57,632 bases of DNA from Carboxylicivirga linearis. GTDB taxonomy: Bacteria > Bacteroidota > Bacteroidia > Bacteroidales > Marinilabiliaceae. A program made the position numbers and the translations under genes. Where the stretch lies: the NCBI RefSeq assembly GCF_018271995.1, contig NZ_JAGUCO010000030.1, positions 1-57,632 on the forward strand. Direction: 5' to 3'. Numbering within the stretch: position 1 is the first letter of the stretch; every line of letters starts with the position of its first letter. Below are positions 8,735-17,953 of the stretch, in pieces. The notes under the pieces were generated by a model. It was given only the letters and a program-made list of their open reading frames with translations, searched no databases and was not told the origin of the DNA.

Positions 8735-11700
8735 ATGAAAAACCCTATTCAAGTTTTTGATAAAATAAAAGATAGCTTTATTCTATATGTTAAAACAGCG
8801 TTTAGCACACGTTACCCCGTTTTTGAACAAGAAAGAGAAACGTTACTTAATCAAGATAAAATTTTTGCACGTTCACCTTGGGTAGAACCATTGCCTATTT
8901 ACAAAGCTTCGGATTACAAAATAAGTGAAATCGGTTCAATTGCAAACTTGAATGATGTAGAGCTAAAGGTATTTAAAGACATTGCAAGCAAAGGATTAGT
9001 TGGTGATTTCAAAATCTATCAACATCAATATGAAATGCTTACAAAAGCAATGGAAGGAAATCATTGTGTAATTACTTCTGGAACAGGTTCTGGAAAAACA
9101 GAATCGTTTTTACTTCCTCTTTTTGCTTATTTGAGTAAAGAGTTAAATAAGTGGCGAACCAATTCCAATACAGTAAATAATACAAAATGGTGGAATGAAA
9201 GAGGTTGGGGGCCAGTAAGAATTGTAGGAAATGGTAATACGACATTGTCAGAAGAAACAAAGCAGAGGCCTAATCCTCAAAGACCTGCAGCAATCAGGGC
9301 AATGTTAATTTACCCAATGAATGCGCTAGTTGAAGATCAACTGTCAAGATTAAGAAAAGCTTTAGATTCCGATGAATTAAGAAATTTATTGATTTCTGAT
9401 TATAATGATAATCGAATTTATTTCGGGAGGTATAACTCTACTTCACCAGTACCAGGCAATGCTTATAAAGTTGATGAAAATGGAGACATTGTTCCAAACA
9501 AATACAAAATTCAACAGCTAAAAAAAGAGTTAAATCTAATTGAAGGTAACATTAATCAATTGGATGATTATATAGCTCAAAATCCTGATAATTTAAGCGA
9601 ATCTGAAATTATTGACCTTAAAGCAAATTTTCAACAATTGGATGGTGCTGAAATGCGCACAAGATTTGATATGCAACAATCACCACCAGATATAATGATT
9701 TCAAATTTTAGTATGCTTAGCATAATGCTAATGCGTGAATGCGAGGAATCAGTCTTTGAGAAAACAAAAGCTTGGTTAGAATGTAATACAGAATTTGATA
9801 TTGAGCTAACTGAAGAAGAAAAAAATAGAGAAAAAAAGGAGCGCATTTTTCATATAATTATCGATGAATTACATTTATATCGAGGTGGTTCGGGTTCTGA
9901 GATAGCATATTTAGTTAGGTTATTACTGCAAAGGTTAGGCTTAACCCCTGATAGCAACCAGCTAAGAATCTTAGCTTCAAGTGCATCATTGGAAGGTGAA
10001 GAAGGGAAAGCATTTTTAAAGAGTTTTTTTGGAACAGAAGAAAAAGAAATACAAATAATTCAAGGGGTTGAAGAAAATCCTGGAAGCTTAGAAACAATAG
10101 TTCCTTTAGAAAAGTATGTATCGGACTTTGCCTTAGTTGGCAAGAATGCTGAAATATTAGACGAAAAGTTACCCAATACCATTGAGGATATAAATGAGAT
10201 TGATTCTGAAATTAAAAAACTTACTTCTGCATTAGAAGTAGAACTTTTTAGAATACTTGTTAATCAAAACAGAAATGGTTCTTATTGTAATTCAGAAATA
10301 AAAGAAGCTCTATACTCAGCTTTTACAATTAATGATAGAGTTCGTGCTGTTCCTGCATTTAAAAATGGTTCAGAAGACGATACTCATGGAGCAAAATTTA
10401 TTTCAGAAGTATTATTTGGAGATAAGGAGAAAGAGAATAAGTATGCCATTAAAGGCTTCTTTTTCTTACTGGGCTTATTGGATAAGTATAAGATAAATCA
10501 TGAATATCCAAGATTAAGATTTCATTTATTTTATCGAAATATAGCTGGCATGTGGGGCGAGCTAATTTCTGATAATGATTCTAAAATAAAAGGTGTGCCG
10601 ATTGGACAGATGCTTACTTCACCCAAAATTTCCCATAATAATCATAGGACATTAGAACTATTATATTGTGAAAATTGCGGAACACTAGCATTGGGAGGGA
10701 GTCGTGTAAAATATAAAGATGAAGAAGAGAACTCATTTACAGAATTGTTGCCAGTTAGTCCAGACATTGAAGGAGTTCCTGAAACCTCCCCAGCAACAAT
10801 TGTAGAAAAAAGAAAATATAATGATTTTAGTGTGTTTATTCCAGGCAACTATGAAAATATTGACCCCGAACACCCTATTCCAAATTCGGGAGGACTAAGA
10901 TATAGATGGCATCCGGCTTGGCTTAACATTTTTTCTGGGCGAATTCTTACTTCAAATCCCAACAATGAAGATAGTTATATAAAGGGTAAATGGTTGAGAG
11001 TTAAAGATGGAGATAATGATATAGCGGATATTGAGAGTAATATTTCAAAAACAATTAGTTCTTTACCTCCTGTTTGTCCACATTGTGAATCTGATTATTC
11101 ACATCCGATGAAAAAGAAACAGTCGCCTCTTAGAGGTTTTAGAACAGGTTTCGGTAAAGTAAATCAAATATTATCCAAAGAACTTTTTGAGAGTTTACCA
11201 GCTGGTGAAGCTACGAAAAAGCTTGTTGCATTTTCAGATAGTAGAGAAGATGCAGCTAAACTAGCTAAGAGTATTCAAGAAGAACACTATTTATCCCTTT
11301 TAAAAGAAGTTGTCGTCTTTAACTTGACAAATGATTTGCATTATGAAAACAGTATCATAAAAGCGCTAGAAAATGATGACAAAGAACAAAAGTCAGTACT
11401 GAAAAGCCAAAATGAATCAAGATATCTTGAGATAGGTCAATTATGGCAAAAAGCAAATGGTGAGTTTGCAACCTCAATTGATAAGAATAGGTATAGTGCT
11501 ATAAAAGAAAACATTAAATCTGTAACTGATTTTGTAAGTATTGTGATTGAAAACTTATTAAAGTTCGGAATAAATCCTGCAGGTTCTTATAAATCAGTTG
11601 AGAATTTCAAATCAGGTAATGATTATAAACCTTGGCAATATTTCTATAATTTTAATCAGTTTCAGCTTGATGAAACAAAAGACGGATTTGAGAATGCTCA

Positions 11701-14575
11701 AAGGTTTACTCAGGAAAAAATTGAAAGTAATATATCAAGTTTTATTTTCGGTCGTCTCTATTTTAGCTTTGAAGCCTCCGGTTTAGGTTTTGCAACAGTC
11801 TTTAATAATGAATACCTCGAACAAAATGCAAATAGGATTGGCTTACCAATAGAAACCTTATTGGAGCTCTGCAACTCTTTTATCAGAATTTGGGGTGATA
11901 ATTACAAACACAATAGAACTGACTTTCAGGTAAATCCATATGACTCCTATAGTAACTTGCCTCAAAATAGGAAAGAAAGAAGGTATGTTAGAAAAGTTGC
12001 TCTCCAGTTTAACAAAGATGAAGAAACTCTAGGTGATATTATTTTTCAAATATTGCAGCATAATGGCCATAGAGGTATTATCGAAATTCAAAACCTAAAT
12101 ATTAAAGTTGCAAACGATGAAACTGCTTATTATAAATGTGACAATTGTGGTACGGTTCATTTACATAAATCAGCAGGTTATTGTGTGTTTTGTTTAAGCC
12201 CATTAAATACGGTTGTCGCGGGTGTTGCAAAAGAATTGTGGAGTACAAATTACCTTACTGCAAATCTAAACAAAACGTACAGCCCATTCAGGCTACATAC
12301 TGAAGAACTGACAGGTCAGACTGATGACCAATTACTTAGACAAAGGCAATTTAAAAATATTTTTCTTAATCCAGAGGAAAAATTAACTCAACAGATTGAT
12401 TTGTTAAGTGTCACAACTACTTTAGAAGTTGGTGTTGATATTGGAGCCTTACAAGCTATTTTATTAGCGAATATGCCCCCGCAAAGGTTTAACTATCAAC
12501 AGAGAGTTGGTAGAACCGGTAGGCGTGGTCAATTGTTTTCTTACTCTTTGACATTTGCTAGAGGTCGGAGTCATGATGAATATTATTTTGAAAATCCAAT
12601 AAGTATTACAGGGGACAAACCTCCTCAGCCATTCTTAAGCTTAGACCAAGCGCGTATTTTCAAAAGAATGTTTGCAAAAGCAATATTAAGGTTCTGTTTC
12701 AAATTGTTAAACAGGAATGACGGCTCTGTTCATGGTGAATTTGGTACAGTTTCATCATTTAATGAACAGGAGCTTAGAACCATTATAGAAAATAATTCAG
12801 TTTCTATTCAAAATATTTTTAATGCTTTAAATGCAGGCATTTATTCAAATGGTATTTTGAGAAAATTTCAATTTGATGAATTTTCAACATGGATTAATGA
12901 ATTACCCACTGAAATAGCAAGTCTTATCCAATCACAAAGAGCAACAAATGATGCTGATTTATCTGAATTACTTGCAGAAGCTGGCATTTTACCAATGGCT
13001 GGTATGCCTACAAGAATTAGAAACTTAATACATGGTTTCAAGCCAATAAAAGGTGATAACAATTCAAATGAAGGTTATGAGGCTTTATCAGTTGATAGAG
13101 ACCTTAGTATGGCAATTTATGAATTTGCCCCTGGTGCTCAAAAAACAAAAGATAAAGGCGTAGTTCAAGCTATTGGTTTCACTCCAAACATTAAAGGAAT
13201 AGAAAAGGTTCAACGACGTGGGCAGGAAACTACATTTAGAGCCCAAGTGATGCATGACGATGCATTTAGCGATAGAAATTGGCTTATTCAAGACAATCTC
13301 ACAAAAGTTATTAAGTCAGAGGCTTATAATGATAGCACCAAAGAAGCTGATGAAGAAAGGTTGATTCGTGAAAACCCTGATTGTTCAGTGTATGTTGGTG
13401 CAAGTCCATCTGCTTTTAGAACTGATTATAAGTTTCCAAAGGATTCTAATGAAGAATTTGAAATTGTTATATCCAAACCTCTGACATTTGCTGAAACGAC
13501 AAATGAACCTTCTATAAGGGTAGATGGTAATTTGAAAATTTGCTATGCACAACAGGAGTTGACTTGGAAAATAAACAATAATGGAGGAAATCAGTTTGTT
13601 GGCCAATATGTAAATCAAACCAAGCATTTTACAACATTTGAAAACCAATGGATTACTTCTAACTTTATTAATCCCCAGTTGGGAGATATTCAACGTTTAG
13701 GTTCAGAGGAAACATTATCATTAGCTTCTTGTAAAGTAACTGAAGTATTTAGGATTGAACCTAAGCAACTGCATTTAAGCTTAGATATCAATCCTTTTGA
13801 AACATCCGATTTATTCAAAGCTTCTTCTTCAAAAGGTGCTTTTTATTCTGCGGCATTCTTACTTCAACGAACTTTAGCTGATGATTTGGATATTGACCCT
13901 GAAGAAATAGAAATAGCTGCAATTGATAGCATTGATTTACCTGAAGTCAATGGAATTACAGGTCGCAAATCTGCAAGTATTGTTCTTGTAGATGAGCTTC
14001 CCAATGGTTCTGGTTTTATAGAACAATTATATTCAAATTTTGACAAGTATGCTAAGAAATGTATTAATCCAGATAAGCTTGATAATTATAATTATTCAAT
14101 AATTACAAATCAAGAATGTATGGACTCAAGCTATACGGACTTGAAAAATTACCGGAACATGAATTTCCATCCATTATTGGACTGGAGGCTTGGCGTAGGA
14201 TTAATAAGAGTATTATGTAATGAAAATTATCAATCAGGTTTGACAGATGACGATTATGACTTTCCGGAGTTAAAAAACTGGTTGAGTTTCGCAAAAGCAT
14301 TAGGTGAAAACATGGAAAAAGACTTTGATAATATTGAGGCTAAAACCTTTGGAAAACTACACGGGTTTTGTATTTCTGATATATACAATGTTATTATTGT
14401 ACATCCATTTTGGAATTACACTACTCACCAGCCTAATGAAGAATCCAATGTCTTAACAAGTGCAATGGAAATTGCTGGCTTAGAAAACCTATTCTTTATT
14501 GATACATTTAATCTGCACAGAAGACCAGGTTGGTGCTATGGTGAACTTGTAAAACAGATTGTTAGTGCACAATAA
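8735..14575 (+). CDS. Giant DEAH-type helicase with DUF1998-like C-terminus (DruE-like)
   Basis: A 1946-residue superfamily 2 helicase. Walker A is GTGSGKT (116-122), motif II is DELH (377-380), motif III is ASSASL near 413, and motif VI is QRVGRTGRRGQ (1256-1266). Zinc-type cysteine pairs appear near 645 (CENCG), 785 (CPHCE) and 1132 (CDNCG with CVFC). The last 250 residues resemble the DUF1998 domain of MrfA/DrmB/DruE proteins. The size, the split helicase core and a neighbouring cytosine methylase point to DruE, the hallmark of Druantia anti-phage systems. It would translocate on DNA. The gene overlaps the next one by 17 bases. DISARM DrmA/DrmB is less likely because no SNF2 or phospholipase-D partner is present. 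Confidence 0.85.
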   Translation: MKNPIQVFDKIKDSFILYVKTAFSTRYPVFEQERETLLNQDKIFARSPWVEPLPIYKASDYKISEIGSIANLNDVELKVFKDIASKGLVGDFKIYQHQYEMLTKAMEGNHCVITSGTGSGKTESFLLPLFAYLSKELNKWRTNSNTVNNTKWWNERGWGPVRIVGNGNTTLSEETKQRPNPQRPAAIRAMLIYPMNALVEDQLSRLRKALDSDELRNLLISDYNDNRIYFGRYNSTSPVPGNAYKVDENGDIVPNKYKIQQLKKELNLIEGNINQLDDYIAQNPDNLSESEIIDLKANFQQLDGAEMRTRFDMQQSPPDIMISNFSMLSIMLMRECEESVFEKTKAWLECNTEFDIELTEEEKNREKKERIFHIIIDELHLYRGGSGSEIAYLVRLLLQRLGLTPDSNQLRILASSASLEGEEGKAFLKSFFGTEEKEIQIIQGVEENPGSLETIVPLEKYVSDFALVGKNAEILDEKLPNTIEDINEIDSEIKKLTSALEVELFRILVNQNRNGSYCNSEIKEALYSAFTINDRVRAVPAFKNGSEDDTHGAKFISEVLFGDKEKENKYAIKGFFFLLGLLDKYKINHEYPRLRFHLFYRNIAGMWGELISDNDSKIKGVPIGQMLTSPKISHNNHRTLELLYCENCGTLALGGSRVKYKDEEENSFTELLPVSPDIEGVPETSPATIVEKRKYNDFSVFIPGNYENIDPEHPIPNSGGLRYRWHPAWLNIFSGRILTSNPNNEDSYIKGKWLRVKDGDNDIADIESNISKTISSLPPVCPHCESDYSHPMKKKQSPLRGFRTGFGKVNQILSKELFESLPAGEATKKLVAFSDSREDAAKLAKSIQEEHYLSLLKEVVVFNLTNDLHYENSIIKALENDDKEQKSVLKSQNESRYLEIGQLWQKANGEFATSIDKNRYSAIKENIKSVTDFVSIVIENLLKFGINPAGSYKSVENFKSGNDYKPWQYFYNFNQFQLDETKDGFENAQRFTQEKIESNISSFIFGRLYFSFEASGLGFATVFNNEYLEQNANRIGLPIETLLELCNSFIRIWGDNYKHNRTDFQVNPYDSYSNLPQNRKERRYVRKVALQFNKDEETLGDIIFQILQHNGHRGIIEIQNLNIKVANDETAYYKCDNCGTVHLHKSAGYCVFCLSPLNTVVAGVAKELWSTNYLTANLNKTYSPFRLHTEELTGQTDDQLLRQRQFKNIFLNPEEKLTQQIDLLSVTTTLEVGVDIGALQAILLANMPPQRFNYQQRVGRTGRRGQLFSYSLTFARGRSHDEYYFENPISITGDKPPQPFLSLDQARIFKRMFAKAILRFCFKLLNRNDGSVHGEFGTVSSFNEQELRTIIENNSVSIQNIFNALNAGIYSNGILRKFQFDEFSTWINELPTEIASLIQSQRATNDADLSELLAEAGILPMAGMPTRIRNLIHGFKPIKGDNNSNEGYEALSVDRDLSMAIYEFAPGAQKTKDKGVVQAIGFTPNIKGIEKVQRRGQETTFRAQVMHDDAFSDRNWLIQDNLTKVIKSEAYNDSTKEADEERLIRENPDCSVYVGASPSAFRTDYKFPKDSNEEFEIVISKPLTFAETTNEPSIRVDGNLKICYAQQELTWKINNNGGNQFVGQYVNQTKHFTTFENQWITSNFINPQLGDIQRLGSEETLSLASCKVTEVFRIEPKQLHLSLDINPFETSDLFKASSSKGAFYSAAFLLQRTLADDLDIDPEEIEIAAIDSIDLPEVNGITGRKSASIVLVDELPNGSGFIEQLYSNFDKYAKKCINPDKLDNYNYSIITNQECMDSSYTDLKNYRNMNFHPLLDWRLGVGLIRVLCNENYQSGLTDDDYDFPELKNWLSFAKALGENMEKDFDNIEAKTFGKLHGFCISDIYNVIIVHPFWNYTTHQPNEESNVLTSAMEIAGLENLFFIDTFNLHRRPGWCYGELVKQIVSAQ

Positions 14576-15590
14576 GATTGAATACATATCGCCAAGTTCA
14601 TTTTATTATTGGGAAAAATGCCCACTTAAAGGCTTGTATTCAAAGACCTACAAGAATAAAGAGCTGTTTCCTAAACATCCTGATGCAGATATTGGCACTT
14701 TAATCCATAATTTCTATGAAAAGCATAGTGAATGGAATATAAATTCAACAGAACTATTTAATGCAAAATGGGAACAAGAGATTAATTGTATTAACGAAAA
14801 TTACAAGCGTAGTTTATTACAAAATCTTTACTATCCAGTACAATGGCACTCAAAATTCTATGCTGTCAAAAAGCAACAGCTGTGCTCTAATATTCTGAAA
14901 TCAGTGTCAAGTAATAATTATTCAAGTAATAGAAATAATGTTGTTTATGAAGAGTGGATTAGCAATGATTATATTGGTGGTTATGTTGATTTAATTGTTA
15001 AAGATGGTGATATAATTAAGCAAATTGTAGATTTTAAAACAGGAAGCATTTTTGAAATAGTCAATAATCGTAAAACAATTAAAGAAGTATATCAGCAACA
15101 ACTAGCCTTATATTGTGCAGTTATTTTAGAAAGGCAGTCAACGATGCCAGAATTGTATTTAAAAACATTGAATGGTTATAAGCATCAAATAAACATACAT
15201 ATTGATGCTGTTAAAGAAATAGCCATACGTGCTTTAAATTTGAAAGAAAAAATTAATAAAGCTGTTGAAAATGATGATATCAATTCTTTAGCGCACTGTA
15301 ATGTTGAGAACTGTGTTAACTGCAATTATCGAATGTTTTGTAAAAATTATAAATACATATTCCTAAACGAAAGATGTGGAAAAAGAATTGACTTAAATGG
15401 AGAAGTTCGTCAGATAGGGAGCAATGAGATTCTATTTGAAGCAGGTGGCAATTTATTTATTATTAAAAACATTAAAGAGTTAAAAGGTTTGTCAGAAGGA
15501 GTGGAACTTTCTATTTACGGCCTATTCTATCCAGTGGAATCTGAACTAATTCTTTATATCATGAACAATACAATAGTTTACAATGAGTAA
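14559..15590 (+). CDS. PD-(D/E)XK nuclease with Fe-S-type cysteines (Cas4/AddB-like)
   Basis: A 343-residue protein. A SPSSFYYWEKCPLKG start, a GTLIHNFYE histidine, the acidic GGYVDLI, the core IVDFKTG (D-x-K) and the YQQQLALYC glutamine motif define the RecB-like PD-(D/E)XK fold. Cysteines in KCPLKG and in ENCVNCNYRMFCKN can form a four-Cys iron-sulphur site as in Cas4 and AddB. A beta-rich tail follows. The start is TTG 14559 or GTG 14565, both inside the helicase gene, implying translational coupling and modest expression. It is probably the effector or processing nuclease of the Druantia-like system. Confidence 0.85.
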   Translation: MLVHNKIEYISPSSFYYWEKCPLKGLYSKTYKNKELFPKHPDADIGTLIHNFYEKHSEWNINSTELFNAKWEQEINCINENYKRSLLQNLYYPVQWHSKFYAVKKQQLCSNILKSVSSNNYSSNRNNVVYEEWISNDYIGGYVDLIVKDGDIIKQIVDFKTGSIFEIVNNRKTIKEVYQQQLALYCAVILERQSTMPELYLKTLNGYKHQINIHIDAVKEIAIRALNLKEKINKAVENDDINSLAHCNVENCVNCNYRMFCKNYKYIFLNERCGKRIDLNGEVRQIGSNEILFEAGGNLFIIKNIKELKGLSEGVELSIYGLFYPVESELILYIMNNTIVYNE

Positions 15591-16650
15591 AACAAAAATA
15601 TTATCTTTTTTTAGTGGTGGCGGATTCTTAGATATGGGTTTTGAGATGGCTGGTTTTAATATAGTATTCTCAAATGAATTAGACCCTGATTTTGCTCAGT
15701 TTTATCATGAAGGTATGAGCAATTGGTCAGGTAAAAGCAAAACTATCACTGAAGTTGGTAGTATTGATGACATTAACACTAGCAAGATTAAATTACCACA
15801 AAAAGAGTTATTTGGTATAATTGGAGGTCCTCCTTGCCAAGATTTTTCCATCAGAGGTTCAAAAAATGGATTTGAGGGGCTTAGAGGTACATTAACTTAT
15901 CATTTTTATGAGAAAATTATGGATTTACATCCTGACTTTTTTTTAATGGAGAATGTACCTGGTCTCGTTTTATTAAAGAAAACAAAAAAATCATTTGAAG
16001 CAATACTAGATTTATTCAAGGAAGAGTATTTAATAAGTACAAACAGATTGAATTCTCTACATTATGGTGTACCTCAGAGTAGAGAGCGTCTTTTTGTATT
16101 TGGTGTAAGAAAAAGTTTATTAAAAAAGTCATTAGTAGATAAAGGTGACAATTGGTTTTGTTGGCCAACTCCTTTGTATCCTGACGCAGAAAAGACATTC
16201 AAATGGGGAGAGCCTTCAAGTCGTATGCTGATTAATGGAGATTTGCCTTCTCCCCCCAATTCATTATGTGTTGAACAATATTTAGTTCCAAAATCAGAAG
16301 AAGACACCTTACCTAATTCAAAAGAATTGTTTAAATTAAAAAAGCCAGAAAAAATTCGGAGAATTGAAGAAGGTGATACTTATCGTCCTTCATTTAAAAA
16401 ACTACATAGAGCTAAGTATAGCCCAACTGTCTGTTATGGTAATAACGAGGTTCATTTACACCCTACTGATAACAGGCGATTGTCTGTAAGGGAAGCATTA
16501 AGATTGCAAGGTGTTCCTGATAATTATATATTAACAACACCGAATAAATTAAGTAAAAAGTTCAAAATGATTGGAAATGGTGTGCCTGTACCTCTAGCTA
16601 AGATTATTGCAAAATCAATAAAAGAATTCATTTATGAAAATATCAAATAG
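15583..16650 (+). CDS. DNA (cytosine-5) methyltransferase (DruM-like)
   Basis: A 355-residue C5 methyltransferase with all main motifs: FSGGGFLDMGF (I, AdoMet binding), GGPPCQDFS with catalytic Cys85 (IV), MENVPGL (VI), RERLFVFGVR (VIII), REALRLQG (IX) and MIGNGVPVPLAK (X). The target-recognition region between VIII and IX is short, about 130 residues. The ATG overlaps the nuclease stop by 8 bases. In Druantia type II the equivalent is DruM, which is thought to mark self DNA. The stop codon lies in the right flanking repeat. Confidence 0.9.
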   Translation: MSKTKILSFFSGGGFLDMGFEMAGFNIVFSNELDPDFAQFYHEGMSNWSGKSKTITEVGSIDDINTSKIKLPQKELFGIIGGPPCQDFSIRGSKNGFEGLRGTLTYHFYEKIMDLHPDFFLMENVPGLVLLKKTKKSFEAILDLFKEEYLISTNRLNSLHYGVPQSRERLFVFGVRKSLLKKSLVDKGDNWFCWPTPLYPDAEKTFKWGEPSSRMLINGDLPSPPNSLCVEQYLVPKSEEDTLPNSKELFKLKKPEKIRRIEEGDTYRPSFKKLHRAKYSPTVCYGNNEVHLHPTDNRRLSVREALRLQGVPDNYILTTPNKLSKKFKMIGNGVPVPLAKIIAKSIKEFIYENIK

Positions 16651-16718
16651 CCAACCCACACAGCCAAGCACAATTGCAATTCGCACGAGCCAATTCTTGA
16701 CCAAAAATTGCAATAGAG
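16649..16718 (+). repeat. Right flanking repeat of the defence operon
   Basis: Partner of 5665-5732. It starts AGCCAACCCACA, overlapping the methylase stop codon, and ends TTGCAATAGAG. The sequence 16719-16846 after it has no convincing gene and contains the inverted 15-mer AAAAACTAATTTTTT. Confidence 0.5.
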
Positions 16719-16846
16719 CTTGTCTGTTTGCCACCGCTTTTTTGCCGACCCTAAAAACTAATTTTTTCGGGAACAGTAGTGCTTTAATTGGGCTGATTAA
16801 TGACTATAAAAGACTGATAATTAACTGATAATGAATGAACGCCAGC

Positions 16847-16977
16847 AGCTAACACGGTATATAAAACATTTGGCGGAAAGTGCTAATTTTAAGGTCGGTA
16901 CATTTAATATACATCGCAACGGTTTGATAGGAAATCGCCTTGAAATGCCAAACGTTTCATATACCCATCCGTTACCC
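16847..16977 (+). repeat. attC4
   Basis: R'' AGCTAAC (16847-16853) and R' GTTACCC (16971-16977), 131 bp. It closely resembles attC7 (shared GATAGGAAATCGC and CATCGCAACGG blocks). R'' complements the R' of attC3 and R' complements the R'' of attC5 (GTGGGTAAC), which closes both neighbouring cassettes. Confidence 0.85.
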
Positions 16978-16998
16978 ACAATTACCCCAGAGACAACA

Positions 16999-17781
16999 AT
17001 GAGATTATTTGATAGATTAAAAAAGAAAAAAACTGATACTACGTTTCCAGAAAACGAACTTGAGAAGTTATTAATACGAGCAGCTTCAGATGCATCAGCA
17101 CGTAATGATTTTTATACAAAACTTCTTTGGAGTGAATTGATTGTAATTACAAATGGACAAGAAGATATTTCAAAAGGAGCAAAAGTGCTCGAAAAAGATA
17201 CAACAGTTCAGTTCGTAACCTTTGAAAATGGACACATTCCATTGTTCACATCGACCAACAGGATATTTGATAAAGGTGTTGTTAAAGAACAAGTTCCATT
17301 CATGGTGATTAAAGGACAAGATTTGTTTGATTTTACACGTGGTGCGACATTTATTCTTAACCCATACTCTGACTATGGTAAAGAATTGATTCCGCAGGAG
17401 ATTGAAAGTTTGCTTAATGGTTCGATTTACAAGCAAAACGACGAAATGACAATTCAATCTAATACAGAAGTGCATATTGGACAACCTGCAAATTATCCTG
17501 ATAAATTAGTTAATGAATTGAAATTGTTATTTAAAAATAGACCTTTTATTAAAGCGGCTTACCTTGCAGCAATCAAGATGGATAATAACGAGAAGCTTCC
17601 ACATTTAGTTATTGCAATTGATTTGGAAGGAGAATTGAGAGATATTTCAAAAGAAGCTGGACCTTTAGTAGAGAAATTTCTTGATAAAAACGAGATTGTT
17701 GATTTTATGCAGATTGATAACAAAGGAGGTATCTCTGATTATTTTATCAGTCAGACAAAACCATTTTATGAAAGACAATAA
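16999..17781 (+). CDS. SseB family protein (cassette 5)
   Basis: A 260-residue protein starting at ATG 16999, right after the attC4 R' box; the longer reading to 16831 would translate attC4. It has the SseB N-terminal layout (LIRAASDASARNDFYTKLLWSELIVITN, then FTRGATFILNPYSDYGKELIPQEIESLL) and a C-terminal enhanced-serine-sensitivity domain with repeated KAAYLAAI/LVIAIDLEG strands. SseB-like proteins are often found near polymorphic toxins and cassettes, but their biochemical role is not settled. It is a single-gene cassette. Confidence 0.8.
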   Translation: MRLFDRLKKKKTDTTFPENELEKLLIRAASDASARNDFYTKLLWSELIVITNGQEDISKGAKVLEKDTTVQFVTFENGHIPLFTSTNRIFDKGVVKEQVPFMVIKGQDLFDFTRGATFILNPYSDYGKELIPQEIESLLNGSIYKQNDEMTIQSNTEVHIGQPANYPDKLVNELKLLFKNRPFIKAAYLAAIKMDNNEKLPHLVIAIDLEGELRDISKEAGPLVEKFLDKNEIVDFMQIDNKGGISDYFISQTKPFYERQ

Positions 17782-17788
17782 TAACTGT

Positions 17789-17923
17789 GGGTAACATTTT
17801 GTAAATTGCAGTGTGGTGTTCGTAGTACGCCGTCGTCGTTGCACCTTTCTTGACCGTCATGTCCTTACCGGACATTGACGCTCTTCGAAATCCACACCGA
17901 CAACTTACAATTTACCGTTGGTG
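17789..17923 (+). repeat. attC5
   Basis: R'' GGGTAAC (17789-17795) and R' GTTGGTG (17917-17923), 135 bp. It is close to attC1 in both arms (TTTGTAAATTGCAGTGTGG against CCACACCGACAACTTACAA) with a GTCCTTACCGGAC tip. R' plus the next bases (GTTGGTGGTA) are complementary to the R'' side of attC6. Confidence 0.85.
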
Positions 17924-17953
17924 GTAATACTGATTTGCAGCTTGCAATAGACT

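Larger units (their letters stand above)
5511..16971 (+). mobile_element. Giant cassette 4 carrying a defence operon
   Basis: The leading TTAGCTGC (from attC3) and trailing GCAGCTAAC (attC4) are exact complements, so by cassette rules everything between is one unit of about 11.46 kb. It contains four co-oriented, tightly spaced genes (5773-16650). Typical cassettes are around 1 kb with one gene. An internal pair of related 68-bp repeats (5665-5732, 16649-16718) suggests the operon itself was inserted into a smaller cassette. Confidence 0.7.

Noticed and set aside
5773-16650. DISARM or BREX
   Set aside because: There is no SNF2-type DrmD, no phospholipase-D DrmC, no PglZ and no BrxL; the single giant helicase with a methylase fits Druantia better.
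16831-16998. In-frame N-terminal extension of the SseB-like protein
   Set aside because: It would translate attC4; SseB homology begins after ATG 16999.
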